64,000 nucleotides of DNA from Ectopseudomonas toyotomiensis (GTDB taxonomy: Bacteria > Pseudomonadota > Gammaproteobacteria > Pseudomonadales > Pseudomonadaceae). The DNA lies in contig NZ_FOXK01000005.1 in the NCBI RefSeq assembly GCF_900115695.1, positions 1-64,000 on the forward strand, given 5' to 3'. Each line of letters begins with the position of its first letter. The first letter of the stretch is position 1. Shown here in pieces: positions 43,977-53,746 of the stretch. The notes beneath the pieces are model-generated. The model saw only the letters and a list, made by a program, of their open reading frames with translations. It made no database searches and was not told the origin of the DNA. Position numbers and translations under genes: made by a program.

Positions 43977-45327
43977 TCAATGCGCACTCGTTGAAGAGGA
44001 AGTGTCTCAAGGCATCCCGCTCATCACCGCCCTCGAACAGGAACTGGTGCATCTGCACCCCCAGCGAATCAAGATCTCGGCCCTGGCCAAAACGTTCTGC
44101 GAAAAGCTGCCGGATACGCACCAGGTATCCCTGCGCGCCCTCACCCGAGGTCAGCGGCAGCAGCACCAGCACCAGGCGACTGCCGCGCCCGTTGACGACC
44201 TTGAGCTGGACATCAAGACCGCGCTGGCTGCCTTCCAGCAGGCGCTGAACCTCTTCTCCATTTTCCTCGGAGAGTTCGAACGCATACAGGCTGGCCGGCA
44301 GGTCGTGGTCGCGCGCATCGGACAGCGAGCGCTTGAGCAGTTGCGAGTAGTGCTGGGCATCGGCATCTGGCAATTGCAGAGCCTGCGCATCGCTCATCAA
44401 CAGATCGGCAATGTGCCCGGCGAGAATCGCCAGCAGGCTGAAACTGCGTTCATGGAACATGAAGAACGGCATCTGCTGAATCGCCAGCACGGCCAGAATG
44501 CGGTCTTCGGTATCGATCAGCGGTACACAGACCTGCAACGCGGAATGCCGGACGCCTTCGCCACGATCCAGCACCTCGGAGCGCACACTGACCAACTCAC
44601 CGCGCTGCAGGCACTGGCGCAACAGCACATCGTTGCCGTTCAGTTCGCCCATTTCCCCCAGTGTGGCCAAAGGCCGAGGGTCGACTTGAGCGTTGTCCGT
44701 GACCCGATAGAGCCCTGCCACTCGCAATGAGCCGTATTGGGCAAGCAGGGAGATGACCGTATCGGCCAGGGTCTTCAGGGCGTCGCGATCACCCGGCAAG
44801 GCACGCAGCTGTTCGCGCAAGCTGAGCAGTGAGCTGCGCAAACTCTGATCGTTGCCCGCTACACGTTGCTCCAGGCGATCATGCGAGATGCGCAGAATAT
44901 GGTGGGAGCGGGTGAATTCATCGAGCCGCAGCTGGCGATACTCGTTGGCCAGACTGAGCCGCTCGAGGCGGCGCTCCCAGATGTCGCGGAACTCTCCGAC
45001 CAGCATGCTGCAGAGCAACATGCCGACGATGAAGGACGCCGGGATGTCCAGATAGAGCGCCCACCCCGACAGCCGAAACACGAACAGCGCAGCAATCAGC
45101 AATGCGGCGCTGAACAGCCCCTGCAGGAATCCGTAACGAACGCCGAGCAGGATCGGTACGAGAATCATCCAGGGGAACGACGCCACCACGAGCAGGGGGT
45201 CGTCCGGCGATAGCCAGTAGCCGAAACCTAGGGCGAGGAGGCTCAGCAGACAGGTTTCCCACCAGGAAACACGGCCACTGGCCCTCGGCGCAAGAATGAA
45301 ATCCTTGTGGGCAGACTGCATCGTCAT
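43954..45327 (-). CDS. pelD: Pel c-di-GMP receptor PelD
   Basis: A 457-residue inner-membrane receptor. Four helices occupy about 20-110, followed by a coiled coil, a GAF domain (about 175-310) and a degenerate GGDEF domain (about 318-455). The c-di-GMP I-site is visible as R369-G-L-D372 (RxxD), with R404 further on. These match the P. aeruginosa PelD residues R367, D370 and R402 with a constant offset of two. No GGDEF catalytic motif exists, as in known PelD. The protein should gate Pel synthesis by c-di-GMP. The start overlaps the pelC stop. Confidence 0.95.
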   Translation of the reverse strand: MTMQSAHKDFILAPRASGRVSWWETCLLSLLALGFGYWLSPDDPLLVVASFPWMILVPILLGVRYGFLQGLFSAALLIAALFVFRLSGWALYLDIPASFIVGMLLCSMLVGEFRDIWERRLERLSLANEYRQLRLDEFTRSHHILRISHDRLEQRVAGNDQSLRSSLLSLREQLRALPGDRDALKTLADTVISLLAQYGSLRVAGLYRVTDNAQVDPRPLATLGEMGELNGNDVLLRQCLQRGELVSVRSEVLDRGEGVRHSALQVCVPLIDTEDRILAVLAIQQMPFFMFHERSFSLLAILAGHIADLLMSDAQALQLPDADAQHYSQLLKRSLSDARDHDLPASLYAFELSEENGEEVQRLLEGSQRGLDVQLKVVNGRGSRLVLVLLPLTSGEGAQGYLVRIRQLFAERFGQGRDLDSLGVQMHQFLFEGGDERDALRHFLFNECALNDQQVAV

Positions 45328-45851
45328 TACTCGAAGTCGAGGTTACCGACCAGCTCACGCAGCACCTTCTGCGCCGCCCCCGCCAGACTCTCACGCGACC
45401 AACCCGCACGGGCGCCGCTCGAACTCCAGACCACGCGCCCGGTAGCCGGCTCCAGCACCTGCAGGCTGATGCCCACGGCGGGTTCGCCATCGAGGCCATT
45501 CTTGTACTGCCACTCCTCGACGCTGCCGGTGATCACGTAAGCCAGACGCTGTTGGCGCGCCCAGTCGAGCGCCTGGATCTGGCGCTCACGGTCGTCCTGC
45601 AGCAACAGGTCCTGCCGCGGCGCCTGGGGATACATGAGCGGACGCACGCCCTCTTCCGCCAGGATGCTGATCAGTATCTGCTCTGCGCGCTCACCGGCCT
45701 GCGGAGTCTGGGCGTAGTTGACCAGCGGCGCCACGCCCCAGGAGGCGTTGCGCGGCAGCGTCTGGCCACTTTCGCGGGTGAAGCTCGAGCACCCGGTCGC
45801 GAGTGCTGCAATGACCACCAGGGTCAGGCAACGGATGATTTGCATCGTCAT
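45327..45851 (-). CDS. pelC: Pel outer-membrane lipoprotein PelC
   Basis: A 174-residue lipoprotein. The signal peptide ends in the lipobox LATGC (Cys 21), followed by SSFTRES. The periplasmic domain contains ILISILAEEGVRPLMYPQA and a segment starting WARQQRLAYVITGSVEEW. PelC forms a dodecameric ring below the PelB pore and guides the cationic polymer. ATG at 45851 gives MTMQIIRC; an ATG six bases later is also possible. It lies 22 bp after pelB. Confidence 0.93.
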   Translation of the reverse strand: MTMQIIRCLTLVVIAALATGCSSFTRESGQTLPRNASWGVAPLVNYAQTPQAGERAEQILISILAEEGVRPLMYPQAPRQDLLLQDDRERQIQALDWARQQRLAYVITGSVEEWQYKNGLDGEPAVGISLQVLEPATGRVVWSSSGARAGWSRESLAGAAQKVLRELVGNLDFE

Positions 45852-45872
45852 TCCTCCTTTGAGAATCCTTGC

Positions 45873-48800
45873 TTAGCGCCCAAAGCGGGTGCTGTAGGTA
45901 ATACCCATGGACCCGCCGGCATCACCCTCTCCACCACGGGGAGCGGATTGATAGCCGAGGGTCACCGCCAACTCGTCATCACCGAACAACTCGACGCCAA
46001 CCCCCAGGTTGATGCCGTAGTTGAACTGCTTTTCCGTCCACTGCCAGCCGGCAATGGTGTCGACCATCCAGGTGAACTGTGGACGGGTTCGATTCAGTGC
46101 ACCGGGGAAGCCTCGGCGCCAGGTGCTGGCGACGTACACCTGGCCGTAACGATCCTGCATGAGCTCCTCGCCCGGGATCGTCGCCCCCGGCGTGGTATCG
46201 AAGGGTATGTAGGCACCTCCGTTCGTACTCAGCAGCTCACCGGGAACCTCGCTCTCGACACTGTTCTTCTGGTAATCGAGGCCGGTACGCAGCAGCCAGG
46301 AAGGATCGTCGAAGAACAGCATGTGCCCCCACTCGACGGATACGCCATTGCCCGTGCCGAGCGCATCGCCGCTTCTCGAGCTGTAGCGGCTGTGCGTGAT
46401 CGACCAGCTCAGCTGGTCACGCGCGGAAAAGCCGTGCTGACCTCTCAGACCCAGTCCGTCACGCTTACCCAGGGCGCGCAACAGCCCGGTGTCATCGGCT
46501 TGCCTGTGCCAATCCACGGCGACGCCCAGCTCGTCGCGCGAGCTCAGGCGCCAGGTCCGCTCAACGCCCAAGCCATGGCGGTCATCGTCATCGCGCAGAC
46601 TGCTGTCGAGGTACAGGCTGAGGTCGCCATCGGACAGCTCTCGACGGGTATGCAGCTTGAGATTGCGCTCATTACCCATCACCGCGCTGTCCAGGTTGGC
46701 GCTGTCATAGCGCATCTGGTCGAGTTGCAGATCGGCATACCAGTCGTCGCCCAGATTGCGCGCGACGCGCAAGCGAGGCCCGGAGATATCCAGGTCGCCG
46801 AAGTCCATCTTGTGCCACCCCAGCTGGATACCCTGCGGTGAGCGCTCCAGCATGCCGGTAGCCTGATAGAGCAGTTGCTGGCGAATGGACACCGGCTGCT
46901 CGTCGCCCTGGGCGCTGAGCGCGGTGGCCAATGCCTCGCCGTCATGCCCCAGGCGAGCAAGAACCTCGACCTGATGCGCCACGTCCAGGCCGCCGCGCTG
47001 CAGAAGACGCTGCATCTGCTCACGGTTATCGCTGCGTAGCGCCTGCTGAATCTGATCATAATTGCCTGGCTCGAGGCCGCGTGAAGCCCCCCACGCCAGC
47101 CAGTCATCCTTGAGCGCCGCCTGGTTGCCCGCGTCCAGCCGCTCGAGGAAATGCTGGAACCAGAGTTGCAGCGTCGCCTGCTCGCCGTTCCACAACTGCC
47201 TGGCCTGCGCCAGCGAAACCAGCGAGCCCTGGCTACCGGCGAGCAGGCGCAGGTACATGGCATAACCTTCCGGCGTCGCGATGATGCGCGTGCGGTCCAT
47301 ATCCTTGAGCAATTGACGACGCAGGCGCCAGGCCAAGTCGGCATAACCCGCCGCCTCGGCAGCATCGGCATATGCAGCCAGCGCCAGCCGATCCGATGGA
47401 TTGGACTTGAGGTGCTGGCGGAACCAGAGCAAGGCCTCGCGTGTGTTGTTGAGCATCATGTGGCCGGTCGCATAGGGCAGCCACAAGCGACTGTCAGCGA
47501 CAGCTCGTGAGCGCCATTGCGGCAGCAGCGCGGCAAGGACATCGCGCTGAGCATTGTCGATGTAGAACCAGAGCATGCGCTGCCGCACCAGGTTGTCTTC
47601 CGGGAACTGGGCCAGGGCCTGCTTGTAGAACGCGTTGGCCTGCTCGTATTGCCCGTCCTGGGCGGCGAGCGCAGCACGGGCGAGCCAGTACTGCGAACTG
47701 CCACGGCCCGCTGACGACTGCTCTGCCTCAGACAGCAGCGCTCTGAGCGTATCCCAGTCACGCAAGGTCTCGGCCAGCTGCAATGCCACGGTCAACCGCG
47801 CCACTCTGCCGGTACGCCGCCAACTTTCGACGAGGATCTGCAGGGCACGGCGCGGCTCTTTGTCCCAGTAGATGCGTATCAGGCGGTCTTCATCATCCCT
47901 GCCCAACGGCACGTCGAGGCTGACCAGCCGCTCGTATGCCGCGCGAACGTCGGCATCCCGCTCGAGCTTCCAGGCAAGGTCAGCGCGCAACTGCCAGTAT
48001 TCGGGATCATCCACCTTGCTCGCATCCACCGCGGTCAGTACCGCCCAGGCCTGATCCGCCTGAAAGAGGTTCCAATGCACCTTGGCCCAGCGGATACGAT
48101 CTTCGGTGCTCAGGCTCGTGCGCTCAGCCATGCTGGCCCAGAGCTCAGCTTCCTTGTCGAGCTGCTGGGTGTTCTCCAGCAGCATGCGCAGGCGCTTGCG
48201 AGCAAACAGATGATTGGGGTAACGCTGCAGATAAGCCCGTAGCCAGGACTCCGCATCTTCAGGCGTGCCGCGGACCTCATGGCTGTATACCAGCGTGTCC
48301 ACCTCCTGATCCGTCATCTGCCGCTGACGATCGATGGCCGAGAGCGTACTGACCACCTGATCGAAATCGAACAGCTGCAATGCATAGCGCCAGACACGCT
48401 CACGCATTGCCGGGTCTTCCTGATGAGCGAGCATCTGTACCCAGTAGTTCAATGCCTGCTGGGTATGTCCGGTCCATTCTGCCAGGCGTGCCAGTTCAGC
48501 CATCAACTCGAAATCATCGGGGGCCTGCGCCAACAGTTGTGGCCCGAGCTGCCAGGCACGCTCGATGGCACCGGATGCCAGACTGAGGCGGAAATCGGCA
48601 TTGAGTGCCCGATGATCATCGGACTTCAGGCTCAACCAGTGCTGAACGAAGGTCTCGGCAAGATCGAAGCGCTGCGCCGCCTGTGCAGCGTCCACACCCT
48701 CGGCAAGCCAATCCAGCGATTCCTGCTCGGCATTCAACTCACCAAGATGCTGTGCCAGCAGCTCCGCGGCCTGCGCGGAGTGGTTTGCGGCGCGCAAGGC

Positions 48801-49475
48801 ATTGAATGCCTCACGCAGGTGCTCGACACGCTTTTGCGCATCCGGCTCCGCCGCGGCCAACTGCAGGTAGAGTTGCGCAGCGCCGCTTTGGTCATTGTTC
48901 GCCAGGCTCCACAGGGCGGCTTCGCCCAGCCAGTGAGTGCGTCGCTCGGCATCACGCTCGGCGAGTGCCCTGTAGGACGTCACGGCCACATCCAGGCCGC
49001 CGATCTCCAGCGCGTAACGCGCCGTGCGCTCCAGCATGGAGTTATCCAGATCAGCGATGTTCAGCGCCCGCAACTCCTCGATCAGCTGCGCACGCTGCGC
49101 CTCGCTGATACCGTTCGGATCGGCCTGAGCCCTGAGGATATCCAGCATCACCACATAGAACGGCGTAATGGCCAAAAGGCGGCCTTGCAGTTGTTCGAGG
49201 TACTCGCGGGCACGCTTGAAGTCACCGACCTGAATCAACTGATCGATCAGCCTCAGCCGCAGCTGGTCATCCTCGGGGTGTGCCTTGATCAGCAGCTCGG
49301 TATAGCTGATGGCCACAGCGTCAGGCGCCGTATCAGCGGCCGGAAGAAATACATCCTCGCTCTTGTAGGACAGGGCCAGCAACGCAATCACGAAGAGCGC
49401 GACAAGCACGATCATCCATGGGTTGAGCAGGCGCGTCTGACGCTCACGTTTACTGGTTGCAGATAAGCTTTCCAT
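45873..49475 (-). CDS. pelB: Pel outer-membrane porin and TPR scaffold PelB
   Basis: A 1200-residue protein; P. aeruginosa PelB is about 1193. One inner-membrane helix lies at about 20-38 (WMIVLVALFVIALLAL). A very long alpha-helical TPR superhelix spans about 45-880 and binds PelA in the periplasm. A C-terminal 16-strand beta-barrel (about 890-1200) ends in GGSMGITYSTRFGR, whose final residues suit outer-membrane insertion. It overlaps pelA by 26 bp. It exports mature Pel. Confidence 0.95.
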   Translation of the reverse strand: MESLSATSKRERQTRLLNPWMIVLVALFVIALLALSYKSEDVFLPAADTAPDAVAISYTELLIKAHPEDDQLRLRLIDQLIQVGDFKRAREYLEQLQGRLLAITPFYVVMLDILRAQADPNGISEAQRAQLIEELRALNIADLDNSMLERTARYALEIGGLDVAVTSYRALAERDAERRTHWLGEAALWSLANNDQSGAAQLYLQLAAAEPDAQKRVEHLREAFNALRAANHSAQAAELLAQHLGELNAEQESLDWLAEGVDAAQAAQRFDLAETFVQHWLSLKSDDHRALNADFRLSLASGAIERAWQLGPQLLAQAPDDFELMAELARLAEWTGHTQQALNYWVQMLAHQEDPAMRERVWRYALQLFDFDQVVSTLSAIDRQRQMTDQEVDTLVYSHEVRGTPEDAESWLRAYLQRYPNHLFARKRLRMLLENTQQLDKEAELWASMAERTSLSTEDRIRWAKVHWNLFQADQAWAVLTAVDASKVDDPEYWQLRADLAWKLERDADVRAAYERLVSLDVPLGRDDEDRLIRIYWDKEPRRALQILVESWRRTGRVARLTVALQLAETLRDWDTLRALLSEAEQSSAGRGSSQYWLARAALAAQDGQYEQANAFYKQALAQFPEDNLVRQRMLWFYIDNAQRDVLAALLPQWRSRAVADSRLWLPYATGHMMLNNTREALLWFRQHLKSNPSDRLALAAYADAAEAAGYADLAWRLRRQLLKDMDRTRIIATPEGYAMYLRLLAGSQGSLVSLAQARQLWNGEQATLQLWFQHFLERLDAGNQAALKDDWLAWGASRGLEPGNYDQIQQALRSDNREQMQRLLQRGGLDVAHQVEVLARLGHDGEALATALSAQGDEQPVSIRQQLLYQATGMLERSPQGIQLGWHKMDFGDLDISGPRLRVARNLGDDWYADLQLDQMRYDSANLDSAVMGNERNLKLHTRRELSDGDLSLYLDSSLRDDDDRHGLGVERTWRLSSRDELGVAVDWHRQADDTGLLRALGKRDGLGLRGQHGFSARDQLSWSITHSRYSSRSGDALGTGNGVSVEWGHMLFFDDPSWLLRTGLDYQKNSVESEVPGELLSTNGGAYIPFDTTPGATIPGEELMQDRYGQVYVASTWRRGFPGALNRTRPQFTWMVDTIAGWQWTEKQFNYGINLGVGVELFGDDELAVTLGYQSAPRGGEGDAGGSMGITYSTRFGR

Positions 49476-52221
49476 CTCTCACCCGCTTCATTGGCAACTC
49501 GAAGTGCCAGATCCCCTTATCAGCCTTCGCCTGAAAGCGACTGCCCCCCACCTGTACCTGACACGCCCTGTCCGAGCGAACGCTGAATGTCAGCGGAAAT
49601 TCCCCCTCGAAGGAAAACGTGACGTTTCTGTCATCGTTGTAACGCCAGGCAGTCAACGGGATGTTGGCCTCTTCCAGAGACGGACGCGGATCACGCGTTT
49701 CGCGCAGCGCCAGCACGGCCGTAGGCCCACTGAGGTGCACGTATCGCCCCTGCGGCAGATCTCGCACACCCGCAACCCCCTCGGAACGCGACAGATCGGG
49801 CCAGCCCAGAGCCGGGTCGAGACGCAACGTACGCATGCCCACCAGCCCCCTGATCAACCACGCGCCATCGCTACGTTTGGCCAGGCTCGCTCGGTAAAGG
49901 CCCTCTACGCGCTGAATGTAATCGCTCATCCACAGCGACAGCGGCTGGCTGTCGACCATGGCCTGATAAGTCTGCTTCATCACCCGAATGGAGGCCTGCT
50001 TGGTCCCCGAGTAGAAGTGGTAATACAGGTGAAAGCCACGTAGCCGGCGCGGGCTGTCGGTCAGCGCGAAGGTTTCCTGCACACCACGGAAGCCGTAGTA
50101 GGGCCCCGTCCATAGATTCGTATAGACGTTCTCGTTGATCACCGGCGCATAGAAGTGCAGGCCTCCGGGGGTCGGGCGAATCAACGGATAGAGGCCGGTC
50201 AGCGAAGGGTGGGCATTGGTCAGAACCGTGTTGCCGCCGTTGACGTTGGGCAGACCGCTGTCATACGCCAGCTTGAGCGTCTCGGCACTGGGCATGGCAT
50301 CACCCGACCAGAAGATCATCTTCACCGGCTTCTCAGGCGTGGTCAGGCGCTGGTTGATGTAGTCGCGCGCGCCCACGACCTCGCGCGGCATATCCAGCGT
50401 CTTGTAGCCCGGAATGGCCATCATGTAGCCGTACTGCGCCTCGAAGTCCTCACGCTGCGACGACTTCTCCGGCTGCCAGAAGAACGGGTGACTGAAGGTG
50501 TGGCTGGCGACCTCGACCTTTGGGTCGGCAAATATCTTGCGGGCGATCGGCTCCAGCTCGCGAGCCAGGTGCGGATACATGCCCTTGGGGCCGACCTCGC
50601 CTTCGATCACCGAAACCGAAGTCAGCAACGGATAAGGGGTGATGAAATCATCCAGTACCTGGATACCGGAATAAGGCGTACCGGTTACTTCAGCGCGGGA
50701 AACGAAACCATCGCCATCGAGGTGGACGGTGGCGATCCGTCGGCCGTTTTCCGTCGTCGTGTCAGGTCTGGGGATGGGAGGCAAGGCGAAGGCGCGCTGG
50801 AGGAAAGCGAAGGGGTCGACGATCCAGCGACGGTGATCCAGCCCCTCTTCGAACACATAGGGCGTCAGCGCAAAACCACCCCAACTGCCCGTCGCAACCG
50901 GTACATAGCGTCTCTCACCGCTACGCAGAGCCACAGCGGCCTGGGTCACGTCAGGATTGGTAACCGTCAGCGCGGGCAGCTCCCGGGTACGCAAGCGCAT
51001 GGGCGCCTCGAACCCACCGACCAGCGCGGCATCATGTGATTCCAGTACGGCGTCATCGGCAATCGGCTGCGACAGGGTGCGAATACCAAGACGGCTGAGC
51101 AGGCTGTCGTTGTCCAGCGGTAGACCGGAAAAGAAAGCCAGCGGTACCTGTTCATCGAGCCGCTTGTTCAGCCAATCCTCGAAGATGTCGCGCTTCTCCG
51201 GGGCACCACTGGTCATCCATACCACGACGCCGGCATACAGTCCCTTGAGAGAACGTTGCGGCAGCGACGCATCGGCAGGCCAGTAGTCGACGCGATAGCC
51301 TAGGTACTCGAGCAGCCCGCCAAGATAGATATGGCCCGGGTTGTCCTCGACCTCGCCTTCCCGAGGGTCGTAGACCAGACCGATACGACGTGGCTGGACC
51401 TCGATGACGCTCATCCCCAACGCATTCAATTCAGGCGACGTGATGTAGGGAATGAAGCCCTCACGAACCAGGCGCGCAGCAAGCTCGCGTGACTCCTTGC
51501 GCTGCTCTGGGGGCAGGTATTCGATCGCCACGACCGGAATGCCTTTTGACCGTGCGTCATCGAGGTGCGGCAACAACCAGTCGCGATCACTCTGCGGCAC
51601 CTGGCGATAACCGCCCCCTGCAGCGTCCCACCCTGCATAAAGGGACTCTACGGCCACGGCAGAAGCGACGCCCGGCAGCTCGGGTAGAACATCGAAGCCG
51701 CGATTGAAGAACAACTTGAGTTCGGGCTCGCGGCGATGCATCTGCTGCAGAAGACTTTTCAGGGCCAGGCGCTGCGGCTCCTGAAAAGCTTTGGGTTGGA
51801 GATGGAAACTGTCCAGCGTATCGAGAAAAACGCCGTCGTAACCTTGCCCTTTCAGAGCACTGGCTCGACCAAGAAGATAGTCGCGCCAGGCGGATGCCTC
51901 AAGATCCATGACCTGACTGTTCCAGGCACTGTTTCTGATGCTGCTGGCGGCGTCCTTCAAGCCGGCCGCGGTGAGATCACCATGGTATTCACCGACCGAC
52001 AGATAAGCGAACACCGTGCGGCCCTGGGCCTTTAGATAGGCAAGGTCGGAAGCGGAGACATGTCCGGGCTCAACAACCACCCACTCGAACTGCGAAAGCT
52101 CGGGGAGCGGCGGCTCATCTGCGTACCAGAAAGCCACGCTGGAGGGCTGGGCAAGTGCTGTACTAGCGAAAAACGCAACGGCCAGGCTGAGAAGCCCGGC
52201 TATTCCCTTTGAGAATTTCAA
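49450..52221 (-). CDS. pelA: Pel deacetylase/hydrolase PelA
   Basis: A 923-residue periplasmic protein with a signal peptide (LLSLAVAFFASTALA). The N-terminal glycoside hydrolase domain (about 25-280) has VAVESLYAG with E192. A central reductase-like domain follows, then a CE4-like deacetylase (about 490-780) with HLDGDG (D502) and SHTFSHPF (H574, H578). These equal P. aeruginosa PelA E218, D528, H600 and H604 minus a constant 26, so both activities should be intact. It trims and partly deacetylates Pel. First gene of the operon; the FleQ-like site and promoter region lie upstream. Confidence 0.96.
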   Translation of the reverse strand: MKFSKGIAGLLSLAVAFFASTALAQPSSVAFWYADEPPLPELSQFEWVVVEPGHVSASDLAYLKAQGRTVFAYLSVGEYHGDLTAAGLKDAASSIRNSAWNSQVMDLEASAWRDYLLGRASALKGQGYDGVFLDTLDSFHLQPKAFQEPQRLALKSLLQQMHRREPELKLFFNRGFDVLPELPGVASAVAVESLYAGWDAAGGGYRQVPQSDRDWLLPHLDDARSKGIPVVAIEYLPPEQRKESRELAARLVREGFIPYITSPELNALGMSVIEVQPRRIGLVYDPREGEVEDNPGHIYLGGLLEYLGYRVDYWPADASLPQRSLKGLYAGVVVWMTSGAPEKRDIFEDWLNKRLDEQVPLAFFSGLPLDNDSLLSRLGIRTLSQPIADDAVLESHDAALVGGFEAPMRLRTRELPALTVTNPDVTQAAVALRSGERRYVPVATGSWGGFALTPYVFEEGLDHRRWIVDPFAFLQRAFALPPIPRPDTTTENGRRIATVHLDGDGFVSRAEVTGTPYSGIQVLDDFITPYPLLTSVSVIEGEVGPKGMYPHLARELEPIARKIFADPKVEVASHTFSHPFFWQPEKSSQREDFEAQYGYMMAIPGYKTLDMPREVVGARDYINQRLTTPEKPVKMIFWSGDAMPSAETLKLAYDSGLPNVNGGNTVLTNAHPSLTGLYPLIRPTPGGLHFYAPVINENVYTNLWTGPYYGFRGVQETFALTDSPRRLRGFHLYYHFYSGTKQASIRVMKQTYQAMVDSQPLSLWMSDYIQRVEGLYRASLAKRSDGAWLIRGLVGMRTLRLDPALGWPDLSRSEGVAGVRDLPQGRYVHLSGPTAVLALRETRDPRPSLEEANIPLTAWRYNDDRNVTFSFEGEFPLTFSVRSDRACQVQVGGSRFQAKADKGIWHFELPMKRVRDGKLICNQ

Positions 52222-52386
52222 CTGATCAACCCACTGAACTGAAAAGCGCTTGCACGCCTACTTCTCTCAGAAACCTCTGGCGAGGCGTCCCCCCGTCACT
52301 TGCTGAAACTCTAGTCGACCCCTGGACCTCGAGCACAATCATGACGCTTGTATGTATCGGCATTGAATCAGCACGACCAGCAAACT

Positions 52387-52451
52387 GTCAATTTTCCGAT
52401 ACAAAGCTCAGACAAGCGGCAATTACACCTTGGGAAAGTCAATTAAATGAC
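52387..52451 (-). promoter_or_regulatory. FleQ-like boxes upstream of pelA
   Basis: GTCAATTAAATGAC at 52438-52451 differs at one position from the FleQ-box type GTCAAT-NN-ATTGAC described for the P. aeruginosa pel promoter. A half site GTCAATTTT starts at 52387. They lie about 165-230 bp before pelA in a 366-bp gene-free gap. FleQ switching from repressor to activator with c-di-GMP is established for pel; use of these sites is inferred. Confidence 0.55.
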
Positions 52452-52587
52452 TAAAACAGAGCAATATGCGCGCCAGAATAATAGCCTTTTGGCATCATGC
52501 CGAGCAATCTTGCGCCAGAGACTCGACAATCCTCGCTTCGCATCTCAACGCAGGGATGAAACTCACCCCCTCAGCACTGCCACACTC

Positions 52588-53193
52588 TCACACCGGCGCG
52601 CTGGCCAGCATGGAGGCGCGCTGGGCGAAGGTCTGCTGGAAGGCGGCCAGACCAGGATGAGCGGCGCGCCAGTCGAGGTCGGCGAAGCGGAAGTCCAGGT
52701 AGCCCAGCGCGCAGGCGACGCCGATCTGCCCCAGGTCGAGCGGGCCCTGTAGTCGTTCGACCTGGCGCTCCAGCTCCGCCAGGGAGCGCTGCACCTTGCC
52801 TAGCTGGCCATCCAGCCAGGCCGCCCACTGCAGCTCGGCCGGGCGCACACCGCGCTCGTAACGCGCGAGCAGGGCCGCGTCCATCAGGCCGTCGGCTAGT
52901 GCGGCCAGGCGCAGCACCTGCCAGCGCGCAGCACCGCTCGGCAGCAGCTTCGCCCCCGCGTGCAGGGTGTCGAGGTATTCGCAGATCACCCGGCTGTCGT
53001 ACAGCACCTGGTCGTCATCGGTCAGCAGCACCGGTATCTTGCCCAACGGATTGAGGGCATTGACCCGTTCGTTGAGCGTGGTCGGCAGCACGGCGGTGTC
53101 GAGCAATTCGATTCGATCCAACAGGCCGGTTTCCGCGGCCAGCACGCGAACCTTGCGGGCGAAAGGTGAAGCAGCAGCGTAGATCAGTTGCAT
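52588..53193 (-). CDS. Glutathione S-transferase family protein
   Basis: About 201 residues. The N-terminal thioredoxin-like domain has MQLIYAAASPFARKVRV, the conserved cis-Pro segment GKIPVLLTDDDQVLYDSRVI (DSR for the glutathione gamma-glutamyl group) and an all-helical C-terminal domain. It is close to the YibF-type group. ATG at 53193 has AGGA at 8 nt; an ATG at 53199 is closer to the ribosome site. It is divergent from the MarR gene 79 bp away, which could regulate it. Substrate unknown. Confidence 0.9.
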   Translation of the reverse strand: MQLIYAAASPFARKVRVLAAETGLLDRIELLDTAVLPTTLNERVNALNPLGKIPVLLTDDDQVLYDSRVICEYLDTLHAGAKLLPSGAARWQVLRLAALADGLMDAALLARYERGVRPAELQWAAWLDGQLGKVQRSLAELERQVERLQGPLDLGQIGVACALGYLDFRFADLDWRAAHPGLAAFQQTFAQRASMLASAPV

Positions 53194-53272
53194 GTGCATG
53201 TTCCTGTGTCGTGTTGTGAGGGGCGGGTGCAGGCCTTAGGCTGTGCGTCACTTCAATCCGCGTGAATATCCC

Positions 53273-53740
53273 ATGGTCATCGAGAAAAAGATCAATACGG
53301 CGTCCGTGAACCTGAAATCGCTGCACCCACTGGACCATAGCCTCGAGCTGCTGCACTTCGGTTTCCGCGGCCTGACGGTGGAGGCCGACCGTTTTCTCGA
53401 GGCGCGCGGGCTGTCCCGCGTGCACCACCGTATTCTGTATGTGATCGCCCGCGCCGATGCAATCAGCGTCGGTGAACTGGCCATCACCCTGGGCGTCAGT
53501 AATCAGGCGCTGCATCGTCCGCTGTCGCACCTGTTCGAGCAGGCGCTGGTGCAATACAGCCGCGAACCGGGCCGGCATCGCTTCAAGCTGCTGGCGCTGA
53601 GCGAGGCAGGCACGGCGCTGGAGGCCGAAGCCACCGAGCTGGAACGACGTACCCTGCGCGACGCCTTCGCCACCACCGACGCCGACGGTCAGGACGCCTG
53701 GCGCCGGGTGATGCTGGCGCTTGCCGAGCATCTCAACTGA
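53273..53740 (+). CDS. MarR-family transcriptional regulator
   Basis: A 155-residue winged-helix protein. The DNA-binding core is LSRVHHRILYVIARADAISV, then GELAITLGVSNQALHRPLSHL, and the wing has YSREPGRHRFKLLALSEAG. ATG at 53273 is chosen as the first with protein-like sequence. It is divergent from a glutathione S-transferase, consistent with a repressor of an electrophile or aromatic-compound response. Tail-to-tail with the zinc dehydrogenase gene. Confidence 0.9.
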   Translation: MVIEKKINTASVNLKSLHPLDHSLELLHFGFRGLTVEADRFLEARGLSRVHHRILYVIARADAISVGELAITLGVSNQALHRPLSHLFEQALVQYSREPGRHRFKLLALSEAGTALEAEATELERRTLRDAFATTDADGQDAWRRVMLALAEHLN

Positions 53741-53746
53741 GCCGTC

